A stretch of 64,000 bases of DNA from the NCBI RefSeq assembly GCF_000617925.1, contig NZ_BAMT01000001.1:682001-746000 (forward strand), written 5' to 3'. The DNA comes from Methylobacillus glycogenes JCM 2850 (GTDB taxonomy: Bacteria > Pseudomonadota > Gammaproteobacteria > Burkholderiales > Methylophilaceae). Below are positions 52,215 through 60,589 of this stretch, piece by piece. Under the pieces are notes generated by a model. The model searched no databases, had not been told where the DNA came from, and saw only the letters and a list, made by a program, of their open reading frames with translations. Each line of letters begins with the position of its first letter. The stretch's first letter is position 1. The position numbers and the translations under genes were made by a program.

Positions 52215-53600
52215 CTATTCGCCGTAGCTATCGTCGTATTGGCCGACGAAGTTCTCAAAGCGTGTATTTTCCCCAAGGAAGGTCAGGCGTACCCGGCCAA
52301 TCGGGCCGTTTCGCTGCTTGGCGATGATGATTTCTGCCGTGCCCTTGTCCGGGCTATCCGGGTTATAAACCTGATCACGGTAAATGAACAGAATCAAGTC
52401 GGCATCCTGCTCAATCGCGCCAGATTCACGCAAGTCCGACATTACAGGACGCTTGTCCGGTCGTTGTTCCACACTGCGGTTCAACTGCGACAAAGCAATC
52501 ACGGGCACATCAAGTTCTTTCGCCAAGGCTTTGAGTGATCGGGATATTTCGGAAATTTCCGTAGCGCGGTTTTCGCTTTTTCCGCCTGCTGATGTACCTG
52601 TCATCAGCTGCAGGTAATCGATGACAATCAAGCCCAGCTCGCCCACTTGGCGATGTAGACGTCGAGATCTTGCACGCACTTCAAACGAGCTTAAGCCCGC
52701 ACCTTCATCAATATATACAGGCGCATCGTTCAGCTTGCCCAGTGCTGTGGTCAGGCGCACCCAGTCCTCGTCCTCGAGGTTACCGTTACGCATGCGGTGC
52801 TGATCCAGCTTGCCTATGGAACCTATCATACGGGTCACCAACTGCGTCGCGCCCATTTCCATGGAGAACACAGCAACAGGCTTGCCGGTATCTAGCGCTA
52901 CGTTTTCGGCAATGTTCAAGGAGAATGCCGTTTTACCCATGGAGGGACGGCCAGCAACAATAATCAAGTCGCCTGGCTGCATGCCCGAGGTCATGGAGTC
53001 CAGGTCAGAAAACCCGGTAGGAATACCTGTGACATCACTGTGATTATCACGTTGATACAAAGTGTCTATTCGGTCTGCCACTTGCGGAAGCAAGGTTTTC
53101 ATATCCAAAAAACCTTGAGTAGAGCGCTTGCCGCCTTCTGCAATCTGGAAAATTCTGGCTTCGGCCTCATCCAGCAGTTGCTGGGCATCACGACCTAATG
53201 GATTGTATGCACTTTCGGCAATGCTGGAGCCAACTTCTACCAACTTGCGCATGACGGCGCGCTCACGCACGATTTCCGCATAGCGGCGTATATTGGCGGC
53301 AGTGGGGGTGTTCTGTGCTAGCGCGGCCAAATAGGCCAAGCCCCCTACTCCTGATAGCTCGGCCGCATTTTCCAGCGACTCTGCCACTGTCACGATATCT
53401 GCGGGCCTGCTGCGCTCAAATAAACGGCTGATATGCTGAAAAATCAGCTTATGGTCGTGCCTATAAAAATCGTCTGGGCCTAGGATGTCGGCGATGCGAT
53501 CCATGGCCTCGTTTTCAAGCAAGAGGCCACCCAGTACGGATTGCTCTGCTTCTACGGAATGTGGGGGGAGTTTTAGTGCTTCTAAGGTATCGTCAGCCAT
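52215..53600 (-). CDS. dnaB: replicative DNA helicase DnaB
   Basis: Hexameric 5'-3' helicase of the replication fork. 461 residues: the N-terminal domain begins [25 protein letters not shown]; the linker and RecA core hold Walker [33 protein letters not shown] (Walker B) and [31 protein letters not shown]. No intein or break. Downstream genes alr and radA follow within 2 bases and with overlap. Confidence 0.98.
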   Translation of the reverse strand: MADDTLEALKLPPHSVEAEQSVLGGLLLENEAMDRIADILGPDDFYRHDHKLIFQHISRLFERSRPADIVTVAESLENAAELSGVGGLAYLAALAQNTPTAANIRRYAEIVRERAVMRKLVEVGSSIAESAYNPLGRDAQQLLDEAEARIFQIAEGGKRSTQGFLDMKTLLPQVADRIDTLYQRDNHSDVTGIPTGFSDLDSMTSGMQPGDLIIVAGRPSMGKTAFSLNIAENVALDTGKPVAVFSMEMGATQLVTRMIGSIGKLDQHRMRNGNLEDEDWVRLTTALGKLNDAPVYIDEGAGLSSFEVRARSRRLHRQVGELGLIVIDYLQLMTGTSAGGKSENRATEISEISRSLKALAKELDVPVIALSQLNRSVEQRPDKRPVMSDLRESGAIEQDADLILFIYRDQVYNPDSPDKGTAEIIIAKQRNGPIGRVRLTFLGENTRFENFVGQYDDSYGE

Positions 53601-53656
53601 GCGGCATTATAGCAATTTAGCCCCATTGATTCGACGCAAAGGCTGGGCTGGCGGCA

Positions 53657-53687
53657 ATAAAAAAGGCTGCCTAGGCAGCCTTTTTAC
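53657..53687. terminator. bidirectional terminator between rplI and dnaB
   Basis: AAAAAAGGCTGCCTAGGCAGCCTTTTT: a perfect palindromic stem (GGCTGC/GCAGCC) flanked by A and T runs. It ends the rpsF-priB-rpsR-rplI transcript and separates it from dnaB. Confidence 0.9.
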
Positions 53688-53716
53688 TGTCTCCGAACTA
53701 GGTCGGGACTAGATGC

Positions 53717-54163
53717 TTATTCGCCGAGTACGGAAACCGTAATCTCAACAACCACATCGTGGTGCAGCGCGATATTGATCTGGTGATCACCAATAGTCTT
53801 CAAAGGACCATCTGGCAGACGCACTTCAGCCTTGCTGGTAGCAAAACCTTGAGCAGTCAAGGATTCAGCAATGTCACCAGTGGTAACGGAGCCGAACAAA
53901 CGGCCATCAACACCAGCCTTCTGAGTCACTTGCAGCAGGAAGCCAGCCAGCTTTTCGCCACGCGCTTGTGCGCTGGCCAATTGAGCAGCTTCTTGCTTTT
54001 CCAGTTCTGCGCGGCGCACTTCAAACTCAGCCTTGTTGGCTTCAGTTGCGCGCTTTGCCTTACCTTGAGGAATCAAGAAGTTACGGCCGTAACCATCTTT
54101 AACCTTAACGATGTCACCGAGGTTGCCCAGGTTTACTACTTTTTCTAAAAGAATAATTTGCAT
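53717..54163 (-). CDS. rplI: 50S ribosomal protein L9
   Basis: 148 residues: [36 protein letters not shown] is the L9 signature, followed by a long connecting helix and the C-terminal RNA-binding domain ([16 protein letters not shown]). Last gene of the ribosomal operon, before the terminator at 53657. Confidence 0.98.
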   Translation of the reverse strand: MQIILLEKVVNLGNLGDIVKVKDGYGRNFLIPQGKAKRATEANKAEFEVRRAELEKQEAAQLASAQARGEKLAGFLLQVTQKAGVDGRLFGSVTTGDIAESLTAQGFATSKAEVRLPDGPLKTIGDHQINIALHHDVVVEITVSVLGE

Positions 54164-54174
54164 GGTCTCACCTC

Positions 54175-54402
54175 TTAGTGCTTGTCAGTGTATGGCAGAA
54201 GTGCAAGGAAGCGTGCGCGCTTCACTGCAGTAGTCAGCTGACGCTGGTATCTGGCCTTGGTGCCAGTGATACGAGCTGGGATGATTTTGCCATTTTCGTT
54301 GATGAAGTCCTTCAGCAGGTCTGCATCTTTGTAATCTACTTCTTTGATGCCCTCTGCCGAGAAGCGGCAGTAGCGGCGGCGTTTGAACATGTCACGTGCC
54401 AT
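54175..54402 (-). CDS. rpsR: 30S ribosomal protein S18
   Basis: 75 residues: [21 protein letters not shown], then [28 protein letters not shown]. Complete and typical. It lies between priB and rplI. Confidence 0.98.
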   Translation of the reverse strand: MARDMFKRRRYCRFSAEGIKEVDYKDADLLKDFINENGKIIPARITGTKARYQRQLTTAVKRARFLALLPYTDKH

Positions 54403-54413
54403 GATAAAACCTT

Positions 54414-54712
54414 TCAGATAATTTTCTCTAATGTTTGGATATGCAATACCAGTTGTGTGCTTTTGAGCTACGCCTGGCGAGAAAACCGGTTAATTTGACC
54501 TGGTTTCCCTCTTCCAGTTTTTGCGCTTGAAACGCCAGTTGATCCATGGCCACACTAGGCACACTACATTCAACCCTGCGCTTCATTTTGGCCTCAATCT
54601 GCTCAGAGCTATGCAGCAGATTAAAACTCAGCACTGGTATACCTGCCGGGGTGTAGCGCAGCTCCGCCATTTGCGTTACTTCGCCACTCACCTCCAGCCG
54701 GTTTAAACTCAC
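54414..54712 (-). pseudogene. priB: primosomal replication protein PriB, frame broken once
   Basis: Small OB-fold single-strand DNA-binding protein that helps restart stalled forks. LEVSGEVTQMAELRYTPAGIPVLSF and [12 protein letters not shown] are typical. As read, the frame goes wrong near 54461; adding one A to a run of four (coding TCAAAAGC) restores [18 protein letters not shown] and a stop at 54414, giving about 98 residues. The start is GTG at 54712, directly after the rpsF stop (TAAGTG). The break lies in an A run, so sequencing error is very likely. Confidence 0.9.
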
Positions 54713-55093
54713 TTAAGCAGAGGCTTGCTCGGTTGCAGCTGCGCCTTCTTCCTTAGCCAACAAAGACTTGGACTTCTCTTCCTTCATCATAGGGGAAGCA
54801 GTTGTCACAGCATCTTTGGTGCTCAGTGTCAGGTGACGCAGAACAGCATCGTTGAACTTGAATGCATGCTCAAGCTCGTCCAGCACAGCCTGGTTACATT
54901 CGATATTCATCAGCACGTAATGTGCCTTGTGGATTTTCTGGATTGGGTAAGCCAGTTGACGGCGACCCCAGTCTTCCAGGCGGTGGATAGCACCACCATT
55001 GGAAGTTACCAGAGTGCGGTAACGTTCGATCATCGCGGGCACTTGCTCGCTTTGGTCCGGGTGGACGATGAATACAACTTCATAATGTCGCAT
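54713..55093 (-). CDS. rpsF: 30S ribosomal protein S6
   Basis: 126 residues starting [25 protein letters not shown], with [22 protein letters not shown]. The upstream AAGGAG ribosome site 6 bases before the ATG at 55093 sets the start; a longer frame to 55156 is not used. First gene of rpsF-priB-rpsR-rplI. The C-terminal tail is Ala/Glu/Lys-rich, as in relatives. Confidence 0.97.
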   Translation of the reverse strand: MRHYEVVFIVHPDQSEQVPAMIERYRTLVTSNGGAIHRLEDWGRRQLAYPIQKIHKAHYVLMNIECNQAVLDELEHAFKFNDAVLRHLTLSTKDAVTTASPMMKEEKSKSLLAKEEGAAATEQASA

Positions 55094-55363
55094 AGACTCT
55101 CCTTGTGGATTAACAGCCTTCCGCATGCGATGGCGGTAAGGCAAGGTGGAAAACATGCAACTATAGCCAGATTTGACTAATTAATCAATCACTATGACGC
55201 TACACCTATAAACTTAGCCAGCAATATGGTCTAACGTCAGCCTGCTTGATCGCAATACTTAACAATACTTAAATTGTTTATTTATGCAGAATTGAATAGA
55301 ATCATTACGATTAACTGGCCTAGCCAAGCAACATCCCCCTATCAATCAATAATACAGCTCGCA

Positions 55364-57016
55364 ATGACTAATCCAACCAATTGCCCGATCTGGCATGACC
55401 TTGCCGCCCATTTCAATGAAGTCTCCCCGCTACAAATGCGGGACATGTTTACCAAGGATGGCCATAGGTTTGAGAAATTCTCCCTGAATGCTGAAGGACT
55501 GTTGCTGGACTACTCCAAGCATCGCATTGCCGAAGAAACCCTGGAGCTACTGTTCAAGCTTGCGGCTGATTCCAAAGTGGACGAATGGCGTGAGCGCATG
55601 TTTTCGGGTGAAAAGATTAACTTCACCGAAAATCGCGCGGTACTGCACACCGCCCTGCGCAACCGCAGCAACACCCCAGTACTGGTAGACGGCAAGGATG
55701 TCATGCCTGAGGTCAACCGCGTCCTGGCGCAAATGCGTAAATTCAGTGATGGCATACGCTCAGGCGAATGGAAGGGCTATAGCGGCAAACATATTACCGA
55801 TATCGTCAACATAGGCATAGGCGGTTCTGATCTTGGCCCTGTCATGGTCTGTGGCGCACTCAAGCCCTATGCGCAAGCTGGCTTGAATGCACACTTTGTT
55901 TCCAACATTGATGGCACCCACCTGGCGCAAACCCTAGAGCAATGCGACCCGGAAACCACACTATTCATCGTCGCCTCCAAGACTTTCACTACGCAGGAAA
56001 CCATGACCAATGCGCACTCTGCGCGCACCTGGTTCCTCAAGGCAGCTAAAGACGAGGCCCATGTTGCCAAGCACTTCGTTGCTATTTCCACCAATGCCGA
56101 CGAGGTAAAGAAGTTTGGTATTGATGCCTCGAATATGTTCGAGTTTTGGGACTGGGTCGGTGGCCGTTACTCACTGTGGTCTGCCATTGGCCTGTCGATT
56201 GCCATCTATATAGGCATGGATAACTTCGAGGACTTGCTGCAAGGCGGCCATGAGATAGATCAGCATTTCCGCAGCGCACCGCTGGAGCAGAACATACCTG
56301 TTGTCATGGCCATGCTGGGCGTTTGGTACAACAACTTCTTTGGTGCGGATAGCCTAGCGATTCTGCCTTACGACCAAGGGTTGGCGCGCTTCCCTGCCTA
56401 TCTGCAACAAGCCGATATGGAAAGCAACGGTAAATTCATTGCCCGGGATGGCCGCGTGGTTCAATGCACCACAGGCCCCATCATCTGGGGTGAAGCTGGC
56501 ACCAACGGCCAGCATGCTTTCTACCAATTGATACATCAGGGTAATCGCATGATTCCTTGCGATTTCATGATGCCGCTGGAAAGCCAATATGCGCTGGGCG
56601 AAAACGGCAACCAGCATCACCTCATCTTGCTCGCTAACTGCTTTGCGCAAACCAGCGCATTGATGCAAGGCAAAACCCTGCATGAGGCCAAGGCCGAACT
56701 GATTGAGCAAGGGCTGAGCGGAGATGAGCTGGAAACCCTGCTGCCGCACAAGGTGTTTGAAGGTAACCGCCCTAGCACTACCATACTGTTTGACAAACTC
56801 ACCCCCAAAACCCTGGGCAAGCTAATCGCCATCTACGAGCACAAAATCTTTGTGCAGGGTGTGATCTGGAATATCAATTCCTTCGATCAGTGGGGTGTGG
56901 AGTACGGCAAGCAGATTGCCAAGAAGATCCTGCCTCAACTGGATGACAACCAAGCTACTACCGAGTATGACAGCTCCACCAATGGCTTGATTAACTACTT
57001 CAAGTTCAGGAAATAA
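55364..57016 (+). CDS. pgi: glucose-6-phosphate isomerase
   Basis: Interconverts glucose-6-P and fructose-6-P. About 550 residues: [14 protein letters not shown] (phosphate loop), [34 protein letters not shown] with the family signature, the catalytic Glu region [18 protein letters not shown], and the active Lys region [20 protein letters not shown]. The ATG at 55364 ([17 protein letters not shown]) was chosen over an upstream start at 55274, which adds an A/T-rich tail without family match. In methylotrophs this enzyme serves the ribulose-monophosphate cycle. Confidence 0.96.
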   Translation: MTNPTNCPIWHDLAAHFNEVSPLQMRDMFTKDGHRFEKFSLNAEGLLLDYSKHRIAEETLELLFKLAADSKVDEWRERMFSGEKINFTENRAVLHTALRNRSNTPVLVDGKDVMPEVNRVLAQMRKFSDGIRSGEWKGYSGKHITDIVNIGIGGSDLGPVMVCGALKPYAQAGLNAHFVSNIDGTHLAQTLEQCDPETTLFIVASKTFTTQETMTNAHSARTWFLKAAKDEAHVAKHFVAISTNADEVKKFGIDASNMFEFWDWVGGRYSLWSAIGLSIAIYIGMDNFEDLLQGGHEIDQHFRSAPLEQNIPVVMAMLGVWYNNFFGADSLAILPYDQGLARFPAYLQQADMESNGKFIARDGRVVQCTTGPIIWGEAGTNGQHAFYQLIHQGNRMIPCDFMMPLESQYALGENGNQHHLILLANCFAQTSALMQGKTLHEAKAELIEQGLSGDELETLLPHKVFEGNRPSTTILFDKLTPKTLGKLIAIYEHKIFVQGVIWNINSFDQWGVEYGKQIAKKILPQLDDNQATTEYDSSTNGLINYFKFRK

Positions 57017-57032
57017 GCTGCTGTAAAATAAT

Positions 57033-57063
57033 AAAAAAGCCACGATAAATCGTGGCTTTTTTA
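57033..57063. terminator. bidirectional terminator of pgi and sppA
   Basis: AAAAAAGCCACGATAAATCGTGGCTTTTTT: stem GCCACGAT/ATCGTGGC with A and T runs on both sides, between two convergent genes. Confidence 0.92.
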
Positions 57064-57097
57064 TTGTGTTGATTAGGCGAGCCGCCTAATCAAACGT

Positions 57098-58036
57098 CTA
57101 TTCCAGAGTCAGCTTCTTACCCAGAAAACTAGCACTTACGCTGGCACCCAGACGCTTGGCAAAGCGGTCTGCCAGACCTTCCTTGGCAGTGAAATCTACA
57201 ATATTGTTCTGTTTGATCACTTCGCGCGCAACGTAATCCGAGCTACCCAAACCATCAGCCAGGCCCTGCTCCACGCTGCTCTCGCCACTCCAGAACAAGC
57301 CACTGAAAGTGTCTGGCGTTTCCTTAAGGCGCTTGCCACGACCATCACGCACCACGGTAATGAACTGGGCATGGATTTGATCCAGCATCTGCTGGGCAAA
57401 TTCCTTGTGCTTGGGGTTTACTGGTGAGAAAGGATCCAGCATGGCTTTATTGCTGCCCGCAGTCATCAGGCGGCGCTCTACACCTACCTTCTCCATTACC
57501 CCTGTAAAACCAAAGCCGTCCATCAGCACCCCTATGGAACCTATGATACTGGCCTTATCTACATAAATTTTGTCTGCAGCCACGGCGATGTAATAACCGC
57601 CAGAGGCGCAAATATCCTGCACCACGGCATACACAGGCACATTGGGGTGCAGCTTGCGTTGACGCTTGATTTCATCATTGATAATGCCTGCTTGCACTGG
57701 GCTACCGCCGGGGCTGTTGATGCGCAGGATAATGCCCTTGGTGCCCTTGCTGTCATAAGCGGCTTGCAGGCTGCTGATGACACTGTCGGCATTGACCGCA
57801 TCATCGCTACCTATTACGCCGTTGATATCAATTAAGGCGGTGTGCTCTACCGTAGTGCTGGAGCTTTCATTCCAGCCCAATGCGTAGAAAAGAATCAGAT
57901 AGAGATAAACAAAGCCCAATGATTTAAAAAAGATGCCCCATTGGCGTGAGCGGCGCTTTTCCTTGACGGTGGCCAGAGCCAGTTGTTGCAGAGTTTCGCG
58001 CTCCCAATTGGGATTATTCTGAGGTTGTTCTGACAT
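57098..58036 (-). CDS. sppA: signal peptide peptidase SppA (S49 family)
   Basis: Membrane serine protease that degrades cleaved signal peptides. 312 residues: a membrane helix near residues 40-56 (FFKSLGFVYLYLILFYALG), then HTALIDINGVIG, ILRINSPGGSPVQAG, ASGGYYIAVAADKIYVDKASIIGSIGV (nucleophilic Ser in ASGGYY). It is the short 36-kDa form with one S49 domain. The Rieske gene ends 3 bases before its start; HAD-Rieske-sppA form an operon. Confidence 0.93.
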   Translation of the reverse strand: MSEQPQNNPNWERETLQQLALATVKEKRRSRQWGIFFKSLGFVYLYLILFYALGWNESSSTTVEHTALIDINGVIGSDDAVNADSVISSLQAAYDSKGTKGIILRINSPGGSPVQAGIINDEIKRQRKLHPNVPVYAVVQDICASGGYYIAVAADKIYVDKASIIGSIGVLMDGFGFTGVMEKVGVERRLMTAGSNKAMLDPFSPVNPKHKEFAQQMLDQIHAQFITVVRDGRGKRLKETPDTFSGLFWSGESSVEQGLADGLGSSDYVAREVIKQNNIVDFTAKEGLADRFAKRLGASVSASFLGKKLTLE

Positions 58037-58039
58037 GCA

Positions 58040-58390
58040 TTAGCTTTCAAGGTTGATCAATACTTGCGGGGCTTGCTCTTCTATTGGCAGCGCCTCAAGC
58101 GCTTGGCCACGGCATGGACCGAAAACACAGTATCCACTTTCAGGCTGATAGTGCGCCCCGTGTGTAGCGCAAATGAGGTATTGGCCAGTGACATCAAAAA
58201 AATCACCGTGGTTCCAATCCAACTCAATCGGGATATGCGCGCAGCGATTGACATAGCCGTACACCTTGCCCTGAAATCGCACAGCAAACCCTGTTACTCC
58301 CTCGCCTAATTCCGGCAAGGCAAAACGCAGCCCTTTTCCGCCATCCAGCAAATCCGCGCTGAGGCAGATTACACGTTGTGTTCCAGCCAT
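58040..58390 (-). CDS. Rieske [2Fe-2S] ferredoxin-like protein
   Basis: 116 residues with both cluster motifs: CAH (in NRCAHIPIELDW) and CATHGAHYQPESG. No signal peptide or membrane helix, so a soluble electron carrier or a stand-alone Rieske protein. It overlaps the end of the HAD gene by 22 bases. Neighbours (rluC, HAD, sppA) form a conserved string in betaproteobacteria; the partner enzyme is unknown. Confidence 0.88.
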   Translation of the reverse strand: MAGTQRVICLSADLLDGGKGLRFALPELGEGVTGFAVRFQGKVYGYVNRCAHIPIELDWNHGDFFDVTGQYLICATHGAHYQPESGYCVFGPCRGQALEALPIEEQAPQVLINLES

Positions 58391-59025
58391 TGGGCGAGTG
58401 TAGCAAAATCTTCGAAATGTGCCAGAGGTGAATGTGGCAGCAGACGCTCAAGCGGATGCGCGCCATACGTCACTCCCAGACTGGCTACCTGAGCATTTTC
58501 TGCCATCTGCAGATCAAAGCTGGTGTCGCCGACCATCAGGGTGCGGCTGGGTTCCACGCCAAATTCATCCATCAGCTCCAGCAACATTTGCGGATGCGGC
58601 TTGGAGTGGCACTCATCGACGCAGCGCGTGCCATGCATCAAAGCTCCTAGCCCGCTATGCTCCAACGCATGGTTAAGGCCACGTCTGCCTTTGCCTGTGG
58701 CCACCCCCAGCATGGTGCCCTGCTGATTTAAGCGCTTTACCGCGTCATAAGCCCCATCAAACAACAACACATCATCCTGCTTGGCGTTGTAATACTTGTT
58801 ATAGCCCGCTGCCATTTGCTCAATCTGCGCTTGGCTAATCACCCCAAACAATTGCTCTATGGCTTCGCGCAGCCCCAGACCTATGATGCTGCTGGCAGCT
58901 TGCTGTCCCGGGTCTGGCAAGCCTGTTTCCAGTGCTGCGCCACGTATGCTGTCTACAATAATCTGCGTTGAGTTAGCGAGCGTGCCATCCCAATCAAACA
59001 CCACCAAATCAAACTGCTTTGTCAT
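58369..59025 (-). CDS. HAD-superfamily phosphatase (phosphoglycolate phosphatase-like)
   Basis: 218 residues from the ATG at 59025: VVFDWDGTLANST with the two catalytic Asp, cap domain with LGLREAIEQLFG, GVATGKGRRGLNHAL (motif II/III) and PSRTLMVGDTSFDLQMAENA (motif IV). HAD-IA family, Gph-like, but the substrate is not proven. It starts inside the last codons of rluC (17-base overlap), so it is translationally coupled to it. Confidence 0.9.
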   Translation of the reverse strand: MTKQFDLVVFDWDGTLANSTQIIVDSIRGAALETGLPDPGQQAASSIIGLGLREAIEQLFGVISQAQIEQMAAGYNKYYNAKQDDVLLFDGAYDAVKRLNQQGTMLGVATGKGRRGLNHALEHSGLGALMHGTRCVDECHSKPHPQMLLELMDEFGVEPSRTLMVGDTSFDLQMAENAQVASLGVTYGAHPLERLLPHSPLAHFEDFATLAQWLEHNV

Positions 59026-60006
59026 CCTTACTTGCTTTCTGGCTTTGCAGCACTTCAATAAATCGTTCAAGTTCTTTTGGTAAGGGGGCGATTAATTTCA
59101 GCTTTTCACCACTCAATGGATGGCGCAGTGCCGTTTCCGCAGAGTGTAGAAACATACGCTTCAACCCGCGCTTCTGCAGCGCCTTGTTGAGCTCAAAGTC
59201 GCCATACTTATCATCACCGAGAATAGGAAAGCCAAGTGCGCCAATTGCACTCGTAATTGGTGGGTACGTCCCGTGACCAATTGCGCTTCTAGCAGAGTAA
59301 ATTCGCCCATGGGCTTGCGCAGGAAGAAATTAGTCTCAGAATCCTGACCGTCATCCTGCACCGACACTCTGCGCTCACCACTAGGCAATACATATTTATG
59401 CAAGGGCAATTTGACCTTGCGCTTCTGGTCTTTCCACTGCCCATGCACCATCACCAGATAACGTTTATCGGTCTGATTGTTGCGAATGGCATCGTGCAAA
59501 GCCACTAGGGCTGCGCGCTTTTTTGCTAGCAACAGCACACCGGAAGTATCACGATCCAGCCTATGCACCAGCTCAAGGAACTTGGCATGTGGACGTTCTA
59601 AGCGCAATTGCTCAATTACACCCCGGCTGATGCCACTACCCCCGTGAACGGCAAACCCCGCAGGCTTGTTCAGCACCAGCAGCGCTTCATCTTCAAACAA
59701 CACGGCATCTTCAAACTTGGAGGCAACGGGAAGATGAGAATTAGGCTCGGTATTACTTTGCATCATGCGCACTGGCGGCACACGGATTTGATCGCCTAAT
59801 GCCAGCTTGCTGCTGGCATCAACACGCTTACTGTTTACGCGCACTTCTCCGCTACGCAAAATGCGGTAAATATGACTTTTTGGCACCCCTTTCAGGATTT
59901 TTGCCAGGTAATTGTCTACTCTTTGTCCGTCGCCACCTTCATCAATCGTCAAAAGATTGACAGCGCCGGGATTAAATTGCTTACTTGTTTTGCTTAAATT
60001 AGTCAT
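59009..60006 (-). pseudogene. rluC: 23S rRNA pseudouridine synthase RluC, frame broken once
   Basis: Makes pseudouridines in domain V/II of 23S rRNA. Starts with an S4-like domain (VDNYLAKILKGVPKSHIYRILRSGEVRVN), then the catalytic HRLDRDTSGVLLLAKKRAAL (Asp). The frame breaks near 59232; adding one G gives QLAHLGFPILGDDKYGDFELNKAL, and the frame continues to a stop at 59009. The result is about 331 residues, normal. RluC rather than RluD is favoured by length and the direct link with rne, which lies divergent to it as in many proteobacteria. Confidence 0.92.
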
Positions 60007-60589
60007 CTCACCTATACTACGTACACCTTGAAGTTAATGCGCTAAGCGCTTCTTCAGGCATGACAACCTCAGATTCAAACACCTTGGTTATCTCGCTCGC
60101 CAATTAAAAACAAGTAGCGATTATGTAACTGAAATTGCGCTCTATCCGCTGCAGGCCCGATTGGCCCATGTGGCGCAACAGCCCAGGACATACTGAAAAA
60201 AACAACATATTAGCCGATAACGTCGGCTAATCCGAGACAGAATTAGCAATGCCGGGGTTTGGAACCCAATAGTTTACAAGAGCTTTCGTTAACAAATTCA
60301 AGCCGATACCGCCCTAATGGCGAGATTGGAAAATCTTTTTCCAGGCAGCACAAGACGCAGCCTAAAGCCTCTCAAAATCAGAGGAATATCAGGAAAAAGC
60401 AGCCTCACGGCATAGAACTGCCTAGCTGAAAAATTGAGAAACTATTGCTACGCGTGACCACCTGCCGACTATTCTCTGCTCGTACCATGTTTTGATGCTT
60501 GCATTCAGGCTCATCTAATACTTTCAGTCGTACCGCTGCTGCCCTGCCTGGCATAGGCCTGCACCCGCTCAAGAGCGCGGGAGCCCTTA
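60007..60589. other. rluC-rne divergent intergenic region and rne leader
   Basis: 583 bases without a gene. It has to hold the rluC promoter and the rne leader, which in other bacteria folds into stems that RNase E cuts to control itself. A clear stem TTAGCCGA/TCGGCTAA lies at 60210-60230; read leftward it is followed by TATGTTG and seven T, so it could end a small leftward RNA made from this region. A good rightward promoter lies at 60492-60521. Confidence 0.5.
60492..60521 (+). promoter_or_regulatory. sigma-70-like promoter of rne
   Basis: TTGATG, an 18-base spacer and TAATAC, about 70 bases before the rne start. A G/C stem (CCCGC/GCGGG) lies in the leader just before the ribosome site. 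Good match to the consensus, but long rne leaders with further promoters upstream are common. Confidence 0.45.
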
